Assembly: GCA_020632795.1 (NCBI GenBank)
Contig: JACKEV010000009.1
Span: 372,001 to 436,000, forward strand
Direction: 5' to 3'
DNA: 64,000 nt
Origin: Alphaproteobacteria bacterium
GTDB taxonomy: Bacteria; Myxococcota_A; UBA796; CAJQPC01
The position numbers and the translations under genes were made by a program. Of this stretch, positions 27,237 to 35,266 are shown one piece after another. The first letter of the stretch is position 1, and each line of letters starts with the position of its first letter. The notes under the pieces are model-generated. The model saw only the letters and a program-made list of their open reading frames with translations, was not told the origin of the DNA and made no database searches.

Positions 27237-28442
27237 ATGATCCCCATGAGCGCGCCCGTCCTGCTGTGGCTCCTCTCGGCCCCGCTGATCGCGGTGCTGC
27301 ACGAGGCGGGGCACGCCCTGGCCGCGAAGCCCGCGGGTTATCGGGTCACCAGCTTCGGCGTGGGCCACGGGCGCCCGCTCCTGCGGTGGCGATCCCCCAG
27401 CGGGGTCGTCTTCTACCTGGGGCGCTGGGTGCTGGCGGGCGGCCTGTGCGTCGCCATCCCCGTCGACCCGGTGCCCCGGCGGCGCTGGCTCTACCACGCC
27501 GGCGGGCTCGTCGCGCAGGGGTTGCTCGCCCTGGCGCTGCTGCCCGCCACCCTGGACCCGGCCTCGCCCCTGCGCATGGTCGCGGCCTTCAACCTGATGG
27601 TGCTGGCCTTCAACCTGCTGCCCTGGCGCCTGGGGGCCTACGCCTCGGACGGCTGGCAGCTCTTCGTGGAGCGCTTCGCCTCGGGCCGGGCCGGGCAGCT
27701 CTACTCCCAGCGGCGCGAGATCGAGCGCATCCTCCGCTACGAGGAGCAGGTCGGCGCCACCCTGGGGGTGGCCTGGTGCCGGCTGATGCTCGACTGGATC
27801 GACGTGACCGTGGGCCGGGAGGGCCCTCGCCGCCCGGTGGATGAGTTCCTGATCGCCTTCGATCCCCACGTCGAGGCCCTCGACGCCACCGTCAGCGCCG
27901 AGCGGCACCGGGCCGAGGGGCGCCCCCTCGCCGGGCTCTACGTGGTCCGCCGCATGCGGGAGGCCTATGGCGCCCGGCTCTCCGACGCCGTGGACGACCT
28001 GCTGACCCTCTCGGAGGCCCGCTGCTACCTGGACCTCGGGGAGCCCCGCATGGCGCTGGCCGCTTTGGCGGGTGTGGCGGGTGTGGGCGGGGTGGTGGCC
28101 CGGGACGCGGCGGTGATCCGGGTGGGGGCGGCCCTGGTGGCCCGCCAGGCCGGGACGGGCAGCCTCGCTGAGCTGGAGGCCGCCGCCTTCCGCCTGGCCC
28201 CCCGCATCGAGGGCGCCTTCCTGGACGCCCCCGAGGCCGCGCGCACCCTCTGGGCCGCCGCGCAGCGCCTCGCGGACGAGGGCCGGATCGCCGCCTCCGA
28301 GGTGCTGGCCGCCCGCGCCCGCCGCGCCGCGACCCGCATGATCGGCGCCGCACAGCTCGATGATCGCCTGCCCATCGCGCGCAGGCTCGGTCAGGTCGCT
28401 GGCGTCGAGCGCATGCCGTGGAGCCGCCGGCCCCGCCTCTGA
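27237..28442 (+). CDS. Membrane metallopeptidase-like protein (M50/site-2-protease type)
   Basis: 401 residues. H22-E23-A-G-H26 in an N-terminal membrane helix is the HExxH zinc site, and ASDGWQL near residue 140 after NLLPWRLG supplies the M50-like Asp. Other membrane segments surround it (LIAVLHEAGH, YHAGGLVAQGLLALALLP, AAFNLMVLAFNLLP). The C-terminal half (from about 165) is helical and TPR-like. TACGAT at 27222–27227 lies 9 bases upstream of the start, without a good SD; an ATG at 27246 is an alternative. It may cleave membrane-bound regulators. Confidence 0.75.
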   Translation: MIPMSAPVLLWLLSAPLIAVLHEAGHALAAKPAGYRVTSFGVGHGRPLLRWRSPSGVVFYLGRWVLAGGLCVAIPVDPVPRRRWLYHAGGLVAQGLLALALLPATLDPASPLRMVAAFNLMVLAFNLLPWRLGAYASDGWQLFVERFASGRAGQLYSQRREIERILRYEEQVGATLGVAWCRLMLDWIDVTVGREGPRRPVDEFLIAFDPHVEALDATVSAERHRAEGRPLAGLYVVRRMREAYGARLSDAVDDLLTLSEARCYLDLGEPRMALAALAGVAGVGGVVARDAAVIRVGAALVARQAGTGSLAELEAAAFRLAPRIEGAFLDAPEAARTLWAAAQRLADEGRIAASEVLAARARRAATRMIGAAQLDDRLPIARRLGQVAGVERMPWSRRPRL

Positions 28443-28461
28443 CGCCCACGGTCTCTGCGGC

Positions 28462-28490
28462 TTGTCCTCGGCGTCCGGAGCGCGTAGTCT
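28462..28490 (+). promoter_or_regulatory. Sigma-70-like promoter for the PP2C gene
   Basis: TTGTCC at 28462–28467 and TAGTCT at 28485–28490 are separated by 17 bases. AGGAG at 28504–28508 lies 6 bases before the ATG at 28515. The start would then be about 20 bases after the likely transcription start. Confidence 0.4.
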
Positions 28491-28514
28491 TCCACTCCGA
28501 CGCAGGAGCGCTGG

Positions 28515-29723
28515 ATGCGTATCGACTACGGGGCCGAGAGTCAGACCGGGCGGCGAAGCCACAACGAGGACAGCTTCCTCACCCTGCCCGAGCGCGGCCT
28601 GTTCGCGGTCTCCGACGGCATGGGCGGCCTCTCGGCGGGGGATGAAGCCTCCCAGGCGGCCGTGGCGTGGCTCCGGTCGGCCTCCGAGGGCATCGACACC
28701 CTGCGCCAGCGGGTGGAGAAGAACCCCGACCCCGACGCGAAGCTGGCCCTGCTCGACGCCCTGGAGGGGGTCTTCCAGAAGGCGGCCCGGGCCATCCACG
28801 ACGCCGCCCAGGACCGGGGGGCCCAGATGGGCGCCACCCTCACCGTGGGCGTCATCGCGGGGGAGGCCCTGTTCGTCTGCCACGTCGGCGACTCCCGGCT
28901 CTACCTGGTCCGGGACGGCCGCGCCGCGCCCATCACCAAGGACCACTCGGTCGCCGCGCTGCAGCTCCGCCGGGGCAAGATCACCCACGACGAGTACCTG
29001 CGCAGCAACATGAAGCACGTCCTGTACCAGGCCCTCGGCGTGGTCCCCCAGGTGCGGCCTGACCTGCTGGAGATCGGCCTGGAGGACGGTGACACCATGG
29101 TGATGTGCAGCGACGGCGTCTGGGACATGCTCAGCCGCCAGGACTTCGTCACCCTGGCCGACGACGCCGACCTCAGCGCGGTCGCCCGCCACCTGGTGGA
29201 GGCGGCCTACGCCCGGGGCTCCGACGACAACATCACCGCCGTGGCTGTGCGCTACCACGCCGGGGCCGCCGCCGAGGGCGCCATCGACTGGGACGCCGTG
29301 CTGCGCGGGGTGCCGCTGTTCTCCCACCTCGACGCCGCGTCCCGGCACCGGCTCGCGCCCTTCTTCTCGGTGCAGCGGCTCGACCCCGACGAGACCCTGT
29401 TCCGCGAGGGCCAGCTCGGCGAGGAGCTGTACATCGTCATCAGCGGTGAGGTCGCCATCAGCCGGGGCGGGGTGGAGCTGGTGCGGTTCGGGGCGGGCAA
29501 GCACTTCGGTGAGATCGCCCTGACCCTCGACCAGCCCCGCTCGGCCACGGTCACCGCCACCCGGCGCACCCGCCTGGGGGTGCTGCACCGCAATCAGGTG
29601 GACGCCCTCATCACCCGCAGCCCCGAGCTGGGCGCGCACCTCATGCGCCAGATGCTCGTGGACCTGGCCCGGCGGGTGGTGGACCTGACCGAGCGGGTGG
29701 CCCGCATGGAGCCCGGCGGATAG
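28515..29723 (+). CDS. PP2C-type phosphatase fused to a cyclic-nucleotide-binding domain
   Basis: 402 residues. The N-terminal part (1–255) is a metal-dependent PP2C phosphatase: RRSHNEDSF, SDGMGGLSAGDEAS, GATLTVGVI, CHVGDSRLYLVR, CSDGVWDML and SDDNITAV, all metal-site residues intact. The C-terminal part (about 270–390) is a cNMP-binding jelly roll: FREGQLGEELYIVISGEVAI, GAGKHFGEIALTLDQPRSATVTA. This predicts a Ser/Thr phosphatase gated by a cyclic nucleotide or a related ligand. It is the natural counterpart of the kinases elsewhere in the window. AGGAG is well placed for ATG 28515. Confidence 0.88.
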   Translation: MRIDYGAESQTGRRSHNEDSFLTLPERGLFAVSDGMGGLSAGDEASQAAVAWLRSASEGIDTLRQRVEKNPDPDAKLALLDALEGVFQKAARAIHDAAQDRGAQMGATLTVGVIAGEALFVCHVGDSRLYLVRDGRAAPITKDHSVAALQLRRGKITHDEYLRSNMKHVLYQALGVVPQVRPDLLEIGLEDGDTMVMCSDGVWDMLSRQDFVTLADDADLSAVARHLVEAAYARGSDDNITAVAVRYHAGAAAEGAIDWDAVLRGVPLFSHLDAASRHRLAPFFSVQRLDPDETLFREGQLGEELYIVISGEVAISRGGVELVRFGAGKHFGEIALTLDQPRSATVTATRRTRLGVLHRNQVDALITRSPELGAHLMRQMLVDLARRVVDLTERVARMEPGG

Positions 29724-29733
29724 CGAGGCTGCG

Positions 29734-30927
29734 GTGGAGTACCCCGCTTTCAAGCGCGCGTTGGACGGGGAGCGGCTGCCGGCGGCGCTCGTGGACCTCG
29801 ACGCGCTGGAGCGCAACGTCGACCGCCTGGTCGCCCTCCTCGGGGACAAGACCCTGCGGGTGGCCAGCAAGTCGGTGCGCCACACCGGGCTGATGCGGCG
29901 CATCCTGGCCCGGGGCGGGGCGCGGCTGCGGGGCCTGATGTGCTTCACAGCCGCCGAGGCCGCCTGGCTGCACACTCAGGGCTTTGACGACCTGCTCGTG
30001 GCCTACCCCACGGTCCAGCCCCAGGCCCTCGACGCCCTGGCCCGCGCCGCCGCCCAGGGCGCCACCGTGTGGGCGGTCGTGGACTGCCCCGCGCACCTCG
30101 CCGCGCTGGATCGAGCGGGCCGGGAGGCCGGCGTGGTCCTGCGGGCGGTGCTGGAGCTGGACGTCAGCTACCGGCCCCTCGGCGGGCGGGTCCACCTGGG
30201 GGCGCGGCGCAGCCCGATCCGCAGCGCGGCGGGCGCCCTGGCGCTGGCCCGCGCCGCAGAGTCCTTCTCCAACGTGCGGATCGCGGGGCTGATGGCCTAC
30301 GAGGGACACCTCGCCGGGCTCCCGGACGACAACCCGTTCAGCCGGGCGATGAACCCGGCCCGACGGACGCTCAAGAAGCTCGCCTGGCCCCGGGTCACCC
30401 GGCTCCGGGCCCAGGTGGTCGAGGCCCTGCAGGGCGCGGGGGTCACCCTGGAGCTGGTCAACGGCGGCGGCACCGGCAGCGTGGCCCTCACCGCCCGGGA
30501 GCCCTGCGTCACCGAGGTCACCGCCGGCTCCGGCTTCGTGTGCCCCCACCTCTTCTCGTACTTCGTCGGCCTGGCGCTGGAGCCGGCGGCCTTCTTCGCG
30601 CTGGAGGTCTGCCGGGTCAGCGACCCGGGCTTCGTCACCGCCCTGGGCGGGGGCTACGTCGCCTCCGGGGAGCCGGGGTGGGACCGGCTGCCGCTGCCCT
30701 GGTCGCCGCCGGGGATGGCCTACGTCTCGATCGAGGGCGCGGGGGAGGTGCAGACGCCGCTCCAGGTCCCGCCCGGGGTGCAGCTCGACCTCGGCGACCC
30801 CGTGATCTTCCGGCACGCCAAGGCGGGCGAGCTGGCGGAGCGCTTCAACGACTACCTGCTGCTCCGCGACGGCCGGGTCGTGGCCCGGGAGCCCACCTAC
30901 CGGGGCCAGGGCCAGGCGTTCCTATGA
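29734..30927 (+). CDS. PLP-dependent amino acid aldolase/deaminase (alanine-racemase fold III)
   Basis: 397 residues, GTG start 10 bases after the PP2C stop. The PLP lysine lies in RVASKSVRH (near residue 51), followed by a TIM-barrel pattern, ELDVSYRPLGGRVHLGARRSPI, and the phosphate-binding VNGGGTGSVAL. The C-terminal domain has a GYVASGEPGWDRLPLPW segment and RHAKAGELAERFNDYLLL, where D-serine and D-threonine aldolase-type enzymes place a metal site. The likely reaction is cleavage or deamination of a D-hydroxyamino acid. The exact substrate is not readable. Confidence 0.8.
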   Translation: MEYPAFKRALDGERLPAALVDLDALERNVDRLVALLGDKTLRVASKSVRHTGLMRRILARGGARLRGLMCFTAAEAAWLHTQGFDDLLVAYPTVQPQALDALARAAAQGATVWAVVDCPAHLAALDRAGREAGVVLRAVLELDVSYRPLGGRVHLGARRSPIRSAAGALALARAAESFSNVRIAGLMAYEGHLAGLPDDNPFSRAMNPARRTLKKLAWPRVTRLRAQVVEALQGAGVTLELVNGGGTGSVALTAREPCVTEVTAGSGFVCPHLFSYFVGLALEPAAFFALEVCRVSDPGFVTALGGGYVASGEPGWDRLPLPWSPPGMAYVSIEGAGEVQTPLQVPPGVQLDLGDPVIFRHAKAGELAERFNDYLLLRDGRVVAREPTYRGQGQAFL

Positions 30928-31893
30928 CGGCGCGGCCGCGGGGATAGACCGCCCGGTGAGCCGGCGGAAGGCCGCGTCGATCTCGTCGGCGTGGAAGAAC
31001 GCCGGGTAGAGCGAGAGCATCGCCCAGGGGAAGATGCCGAGCTGCATGGTGAGCGCGATGCCGAGGTGGAGCAGCACGCCCACGGTGATCCAGATCCAGT
31101 GGACCCGCCAGCGCAGCGCGAAGGCCCGCAGCCGCCCCGGCCGGTCCCGGGTGTCGCGGTAGTGGTAGACCAGCAGCAGCAGGGGAGAGGTCCACTCGAA
31201 GAGGTGTGTGGTCATGCTGGCGAGGCTGGTGATCGGCCAGACCGACTCCAGCCACGCGAAGTCGTACTTCGCGATGTGCGGGTCCTGGAGGATGATGTAG
31301 AGGGCGTGGTAGCCCCCCAGCGGGGTCCAGGTCACCGCGGTCTTCTGCACCCCGGCCATGAAGTACATGACCACGAGCTGCAGGATGAGCAGGTGCCGAG
31401 GCCAGGCGGGCGCGTCGCCGCCGTCCCCCCACCACGAGCCCGTGCGGAGCTTCGCGTCGACGGACATCATGCGCCCGGACTCCGAGAAGACCAGGATCAA
31501 CATGACGTTCCGCATCATCAGGTCGATGCCCCGGTCCCCCAGCGGCAGCACCAGGCCGACCTGGGCGTAGAGCAGCAGCGAGGCCAGCCCGGTCCATCGG
31601 GTGGCCACGCCCAGCCCGAACAGGGCCAGCGCCGCGCAGGTGGCCGCGTGCAGGCCCCGGGCGGTGGTGACGTCGGGGGGGAACCAACGGTAGACCTCGG
31701 GCACCGGTTCCCGCTGGAGCAGCTTGGTGGGCAGCCCGCCCACCTCGGGCGGCGACCACAGCACGTCCACCAGGTCCAGCAGCCAGGCGTGCCCCAGGTC
31801 CCAGAGCAGGACCACCACCACCAGGATGCGGATGATCGCCAGCGCCGTCGGGCGCTCGCGGCGGTCCCAGAGCCTCACCCACCATCGGATCAT
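30922..31893 (-). CDS. HTTM-domain membrane protein
   Basis: 323 residues with about six to eight membrane helices. It resembles the HTTM (horizontally transferred transmembrane, VKGC-like) family: N-terminal RIL-VVVLLWDL, SESGRMMSVDAKLR between helices, and QLVVMYFMAGVQKTAVTWTPLGGYHALYIILQD, then a conserved Trp/His-rich helix. ATG 31893 overlaps the upstream stop as ATGA with GGAGGG ahead. The C-terminal end overlaps the convergent PLP gene by 6 bases. HTTM proteins are often fused or paired with a soluble partner, here the product of 31890–32558. Confidence 0.7.
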   Translation of the reverse strand: MIRWWVRLWDRRERPTALAIIRILVVVVLLWDLGHAWLLDLVDVLWSPPEVGGLPTKLLQREPVPEVYRWFPPDVTTARGLHAATCAALALFGLGVATRWTGLASLLLYAQVGLVLPLGDRGIDLMMRNVMLILVFSESGRMMSVDAKLRTGSWWGDGGDAPAWPRHLLILQLVVMYFMAGVQKTAVTWTPLGGYHALYIILQDPHIAKYDFAWLESVWPITSLASMTTHLFEWTSPLLLLVYHYRDTRDRPGRLRAFALRWRVHWIWITVGVLLHLGIALTMQLGIFPWAMLSLYPAFFHADEIDAAFRRLTGRSIPAAAPS

Positions 31894-32558
31894 GGGCCCT
31901 CCGTCCACTCCTGGCGGGTGAGGGTGCGGACCAGCCGGGTGGTCGTCTCGGGGTCGTGGGGCTTGCCGGGCAGCACGACGTGGGAGCGGATCATCTTCAC
32001 CCGGATCTCGTCCAGATCCTCGAACTCCGTGAAGGCCTCGCCCGCCACCCAGCGCACGAAGTTGTCGTAGGACTGGCGGGTCTTGAAGGCGTTGTCGTCA
32101 TAGACCCCGCGCACCCGGCGGAAGACGAGCTTGTCGTTCATCCAGGCGTGCTCGGGGTCGAGGGCGCGGAACAGGGTGCGCCAGGTGGTGCCCGCGCGGC
32201 CCTCGATTTCCATCCGGTGGGGGTAGGAGTTGGGGTAGGTGAACAAGCCCCAGCCCTGGCCGGTGCCGGTGACCCGCAGGATGGGCCGGAAGGGCTGCAT
32301 GACGACCTTGCGCACCTCGGCGGTCGAGCTGCCCACGTCCACCAGCCAGGCGATCAGCTCCTCGTCGGTGGTCCGGATGCCCACGCGGCCCAGGATGGAC
32401 ACCCAGCGGGCCATCTCCTCCTCGGCGATGGGGTTGCGGAAGTGGGCCTTGGAGACGCTGTTGGGGATCGGCGAGGCCGCCATGCCATGCACCAGCACCA
32501 CGAAGGCGAGCACGGCGGCGCGCACGCGCGCCCGGATCGTGGGCTCAGACGCTGACAT
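31890..32558 (-). CDS. Signal-anchored protein paired with the HTTM protein
   Basis: 222 residues. An N-terminal helix (RVRAAVLAFVVLVHGMAASPI, about 12–31) may be a signal or anchor. The rest looks soluble and extracytoplasmic: FRNPIAEEEMARWVSILGRVGI, YPNSYPHRMEIEG, WMNDKLVFRRVRGVYDDNAFKTRQSYDNFVRWV. It is translationally coupled to the HTTM gene downstream. Such pairs are widespread in Myxococcota-like genomes, but the reaction is unknown. Confidence 0.62.
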   Translation of the reverse strand: MSASEPTIRARVRAAVLAFVVLVHGMAASPIPNSVSKAHFRNPIAEEEMARWVSILGRVGIRTTDEELIAWLVDVGSSTAEVRKVVMQPFRPILRVTGTGQGWGLFTYPNSYPHRMEIEGRAGTTWRTLFRALDPEHAWMNDKLVFRRVRGVYDDNAFKTRQSYDNFVRWVAGEAFTEFEDLDEIRVKMIRSHVVLPGKPHDPETTTRLVRTLTRQEWTEGP

Positions 32559-32605
32559 GTCCCAGGTCTGTAGCCGATCGCGGCCTCGACGGGTAGCCTG
32601 GGACC

Positions 32606-33985
32606 ATGCTCTGGATGTTCCTGGCCTGCGCCGGATCAGCGACCGACGACTCCGCGGTCTCGGGCCCCCTTGACATGGCCCAGCTCGTCGTGGAGGGCAC
32701 GCCCGATCGCAACGTCGGCTCGGCGGTCTTCGACCTCGGCGACGTCGACGGCGACGGGGCCCATGAGCTGGGCGTGGCGTGGAGCTACCAGGACACCTTC
32801 GCCGAGGGGCAGCGCCTGGCGGTCTTCCCGGGCAACCGCCGGGGCACGCTGCAGGTCGAGGACGCCATCACCCTGCTGGTCAACGACGAGGGCCTCGGCT
32901 GGTTCGTGGACACCGGCCAGTGCGGGGGCGACGGGGTGTCCGGGCACGACAACGTGGTCTCCATCGGGGACATCGACGGCGACGGGCTCGCCGAGCTTGC
33001 GGTCTCGTTCGCGGTGGATGCCGGGCTGGGCACGGTGCGCATCTTCGGCGGCGACCAGCTCCTCTCCGGGCAGACGGTGGGCACCTCGTCCGCGCGCTGG
33101 CACCTCTACGGCTACACCAACACCTGGGCTTTCGGCACGGACCTGGCGGTGGGGGACTTCGACGGCGACGCGGTCGCCGACCTCATCGTCAGCGCCCCGC
33201 TCACCGACGTGCCGGAGCGGGCCGGGAGCTTCTACGTGGTCTACGGGAACCGGCTGGCCACCCGCCCCCCCGGGGTGGTCTACGCCAACGAGGTCGCCGG
33301 CTATGTCGAGGGCGTCGTCATCGGCGAGCTGCTGGGGGATCGCGTCGAGGCCGTGGGCGACGTCACCGGGGACGGCCTGGACGACCTCGCGGTGCTCGCG
33401 CCGGCCTGCTTCCAGGGGGGCGTCGGGGCGATCTACCTCGTCTCTGGCGCGGCGCTGCCGCCGCGGGGCTACCGCGACGGCCTGGTGCCCTTCGGCCGCT
33501 ACGATCAGGCCGGCAGCGGCAACGGGCTGGAGGCCAACCTCGTCGCCCTGGGCGACGCCGACGGCGACGGGCTGCCGGACCTCGCCCTCGGCGGCGACGC
33601 TGGCGACGAGGGCCCCGAGGTGCGCGTGCTCGACGGCCGGGCCCTCGCGGAGGGCGGGCTCGTCACCCACCGCGCGGCCTTCCGCACCGGCGCGGACTCC
33701 GCCAGCCAGCTCGCCCCCCTGCGCACCGCGGGGCACACCGAGCTGCTCGCCCACGACGGCTCGGTGGTGGTCCGGGTCCCCGACCCCCTGTCCGCCAGCG
33801 GCTGGCACCACGCCGAGAACTGGCCTGTGCCCTGCCAGGACGGCGAACGGAGCCGGCGCCGTCGGCTGCTCGTGGCGGCCGACTTCGACGGGGACGGGGC
33901 CGAGGAGGTCGCCGTCGGTGACCCCGCCTGGCCCTGCACCGACGACGAAGACGCGCTAGGGGTGGTGATGGTGCTCAACCCCTGA
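32606..33985 (+). CDS. FG-GAP repeat (integrin-alpha-like) lipoprotein
   Basis: 459 residues with a short signal peptide and lipobox (MLWMFLAC, Cys8). Repeated FG-GAP blades are clear: DLGDVDGDGAHELGV, SIGDIDGDGLAELAV, AVGDFDGDAVADLIVSAP, AVGDVTGDGLDDLAVLAP, ALGDADGDGLPDLALGG and AADFDGDGAEEVAVG. The Asp-rich loops bind calcium, and the fold is a seven-bladed propeller at the cell surface. TAGCCT at 32594–32599 lies 6 bases before ATG 32606 with no SD, suggesting a leaderless message. Confidence 0.83.
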   Translation: MLWMFLACAGSATDDSAVSGPLDMAQLVVEGTPDRNVGSAVFDLGDVDGDGAHELGVAWSYQDTFAEGQRLAVFPGNRRGTLQVEDAITLLVNDEGLGWFVDTGQCGGDGVSGHDNVVSIGDIDGDGLAELAVSFAVDAGLGTVRIFGGDQLLSGQTVGTSSARWHLYGYTNTWAFGTDLAVGDFDGDAVADLIVSAPLTDVPERAGSFYVVYGNRLATRPPGVVYANEVAGYVEGVVIGELLGDRVEAVGDVTGDGLDDLAVLAPACFQGGVGAIYLVSGAALPPRGYRDGLVPFGRYDQAGSGNGLEANLVALGDADGDGLPDLALGGDAGDEGPEVRVLDGRALAEGGLVTHRAAFRTGADSASQLAPLRTAGHTELLAHDGSVVVRVPDPLSASGWHHAENWPVPCQDGERSRRRRLLVAADFDGDGAEEVAVGDPAWPCTDDEDALGVVMVLNP

Positions 33986-33991
33986 GGGCTC

Positions 33992-35215
33992 GTGACGCAA
34001 CTTCGAGGCCGCTTCCTCTGCCCCGCTCCCTCGCGCCCGACGCTGGACGTGATGGACGACGCCCTGGTCACCGTCGGCGACGACGGGCGCATCGCCCAGG
34101 TCCAGCCCGCCCCGCCGGCCTGCCCGCTCCCCGAGACCCGGCCCGGCTGCGTGCTGATGCCCGGCTTCGTGGACACCCACGTCCACTTCCCCCAGACCCG
34201 CATCCTGGGCAGCGCCAGCGGGCCGCTGCTGCCCTGGCTGGAGCGCAGCGTCTTCCCCGAGGAGGCGCGGTTCGCCGATCGGGCCTACGCCGAGGCGGTG
34301 GCCGAGCAGTTCTGCGCGGCGCTGGCCCGCTGGGGCACGACGGCGGCGTCGATCTACAGCTCCAGCCACCCCGGCGCCACCGACGTCCTGTTCGCGGCCC
34401 TGGACCGGTGGGGCCTGCGGGCCCAGGTCGGCCTGACCCTGATGAACCAGGGCGCGCCCGAGGCGCTGCTGCTGGACACCGGGCCCGCGATGGAGGCCAG
34501 CGAGGCGCTCATCGAGCGCTGGCACGGCGCCGGACGTCTGCGGTTCTGCGTCACCCCGCGCTTCGCCCTGTCCTGCACCCCGGAGCTGCTGCGCGCCGCC
34601 GCCCGGCTCGCCGAGCGCCACGCGCTGCCGGTCCAGACCCACCTCTCCGAGAACCTGGACGAGCTGGACGCCACCGCCCGCGCCTTCCCCGGTCACCGGG
34701 ACTACCTGGCGGTCTACGAGGCCCACGGCCTGGTCGGACCGCGCAGCCTGTTCGCCCACTGCATCCACCTCTCCGACGGCGAGTGGGGCCGCATGGCCGA
34801 CGCGGACGTGGCGGTGGCCCACTGCCCGGACAGCAACTTCTTCCTGGGTAGCGGGTGCATGCCCCTGGCCCCCGCCGTCGCCCGCGGCCTGCGGGTCGGC
34901 CTGGGCACCGACGTGGGGGCGGGGCGCGCCTTCTCCCTGCGGCGGGTGGTGGCCAGCGCCTACGACGCCGCCCTGGTGCTGCGCCAGCCGGTCTCCGCCG
35001 AGGACCTGCTGTGGCGGGCCACCCGGGGCGGGGCCCTTGCGCTGGACCCGGAGGCCCGCTTCGGCTGCGTCGCACCCGGCTACGACGCCGATCTCATCGC
35101 CATCTCGATGCCCGAGGGGCTCAGCGGCGTCGCGCTGCTCGACGCTCTGGCCTTCCGCCGCGACGACGGTCCGGTCGCGGCGGTGTGGTTGCAGGGGCGC
35201 CTGCTGAAGACGTGA
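33992..35215 (+). CDS. guaD: Guanine deaminase
   Basis: 407 residues, GTG start 6 bases after the previous stop. The amidohydrolase metal site is complete: PGFVDTHVHFPQTR, QTHLSENLDE, AHCIHLSD and GTDVGAG. VAHCPDSNFFLGSG is the family segment typical of guanine deaminases. The enzyme converts guanine to xanthine in purine salvage. The gene ends just before a strong hairpin that it shares with the convergent gene. Confidence 0.9.
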   Translation: MTQLRGRFLCPAPSRPTLDVMDDALVTVGDDGRIAQVQPAPPACPLPETRPGCVLMPGFVDTHVHFPQTRILGSASGPLLPWLERSVFPEEARFADRAYAEAVAEQFCAALARWGTTAASIYSSSHPGATDVLFAALDRWGLRAQVGLTLMNQGAPEALLLDTGPAMEASEALIERWHGAGRLRFCVTPRFALSCTPELLRAAARLAERHALPVQTHLSENLDELDATARAFPGHRDYLAVYEAHGLVGPRSLFAHCIHLSDGEWGRMADADVAVAHCPDSNFFLGSGCMPLAPAVARGLRVGLGTDVGAGRAFSLRRVVASAYDAALVLRQPVSAEDLLWRATRGGALALDPEARFGCVAPGYDADLIAISMPEGLSGVALLDALAFRRDDGPVAAVWLQGRLLKT

Positions 35216-35249
35216 GCGCGCCCGTCGGCCCGAAGGCCGGCGGACGCGC
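35216..35249. terminator. Bidirectional hairpin between convergent genes
   Basis: CCGTCGGCC (35222–35230), loop CGAA, GGCCGGCGG (35235–35243) form a 9-bp stem with one G-T pair. Beyond one mismatch, GCGCG (35216–35220) pairs with CGCGC (35245–35249). There is no T tract, so it may stop transcription in both directions together with a factor, or act as a 3' end stabiliser. It lies between guaD and the dihaem peroxidase gene. Confidence 0.55.
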
Positions 35250-35266
35250 TCGGAGACGCTGCGGGG

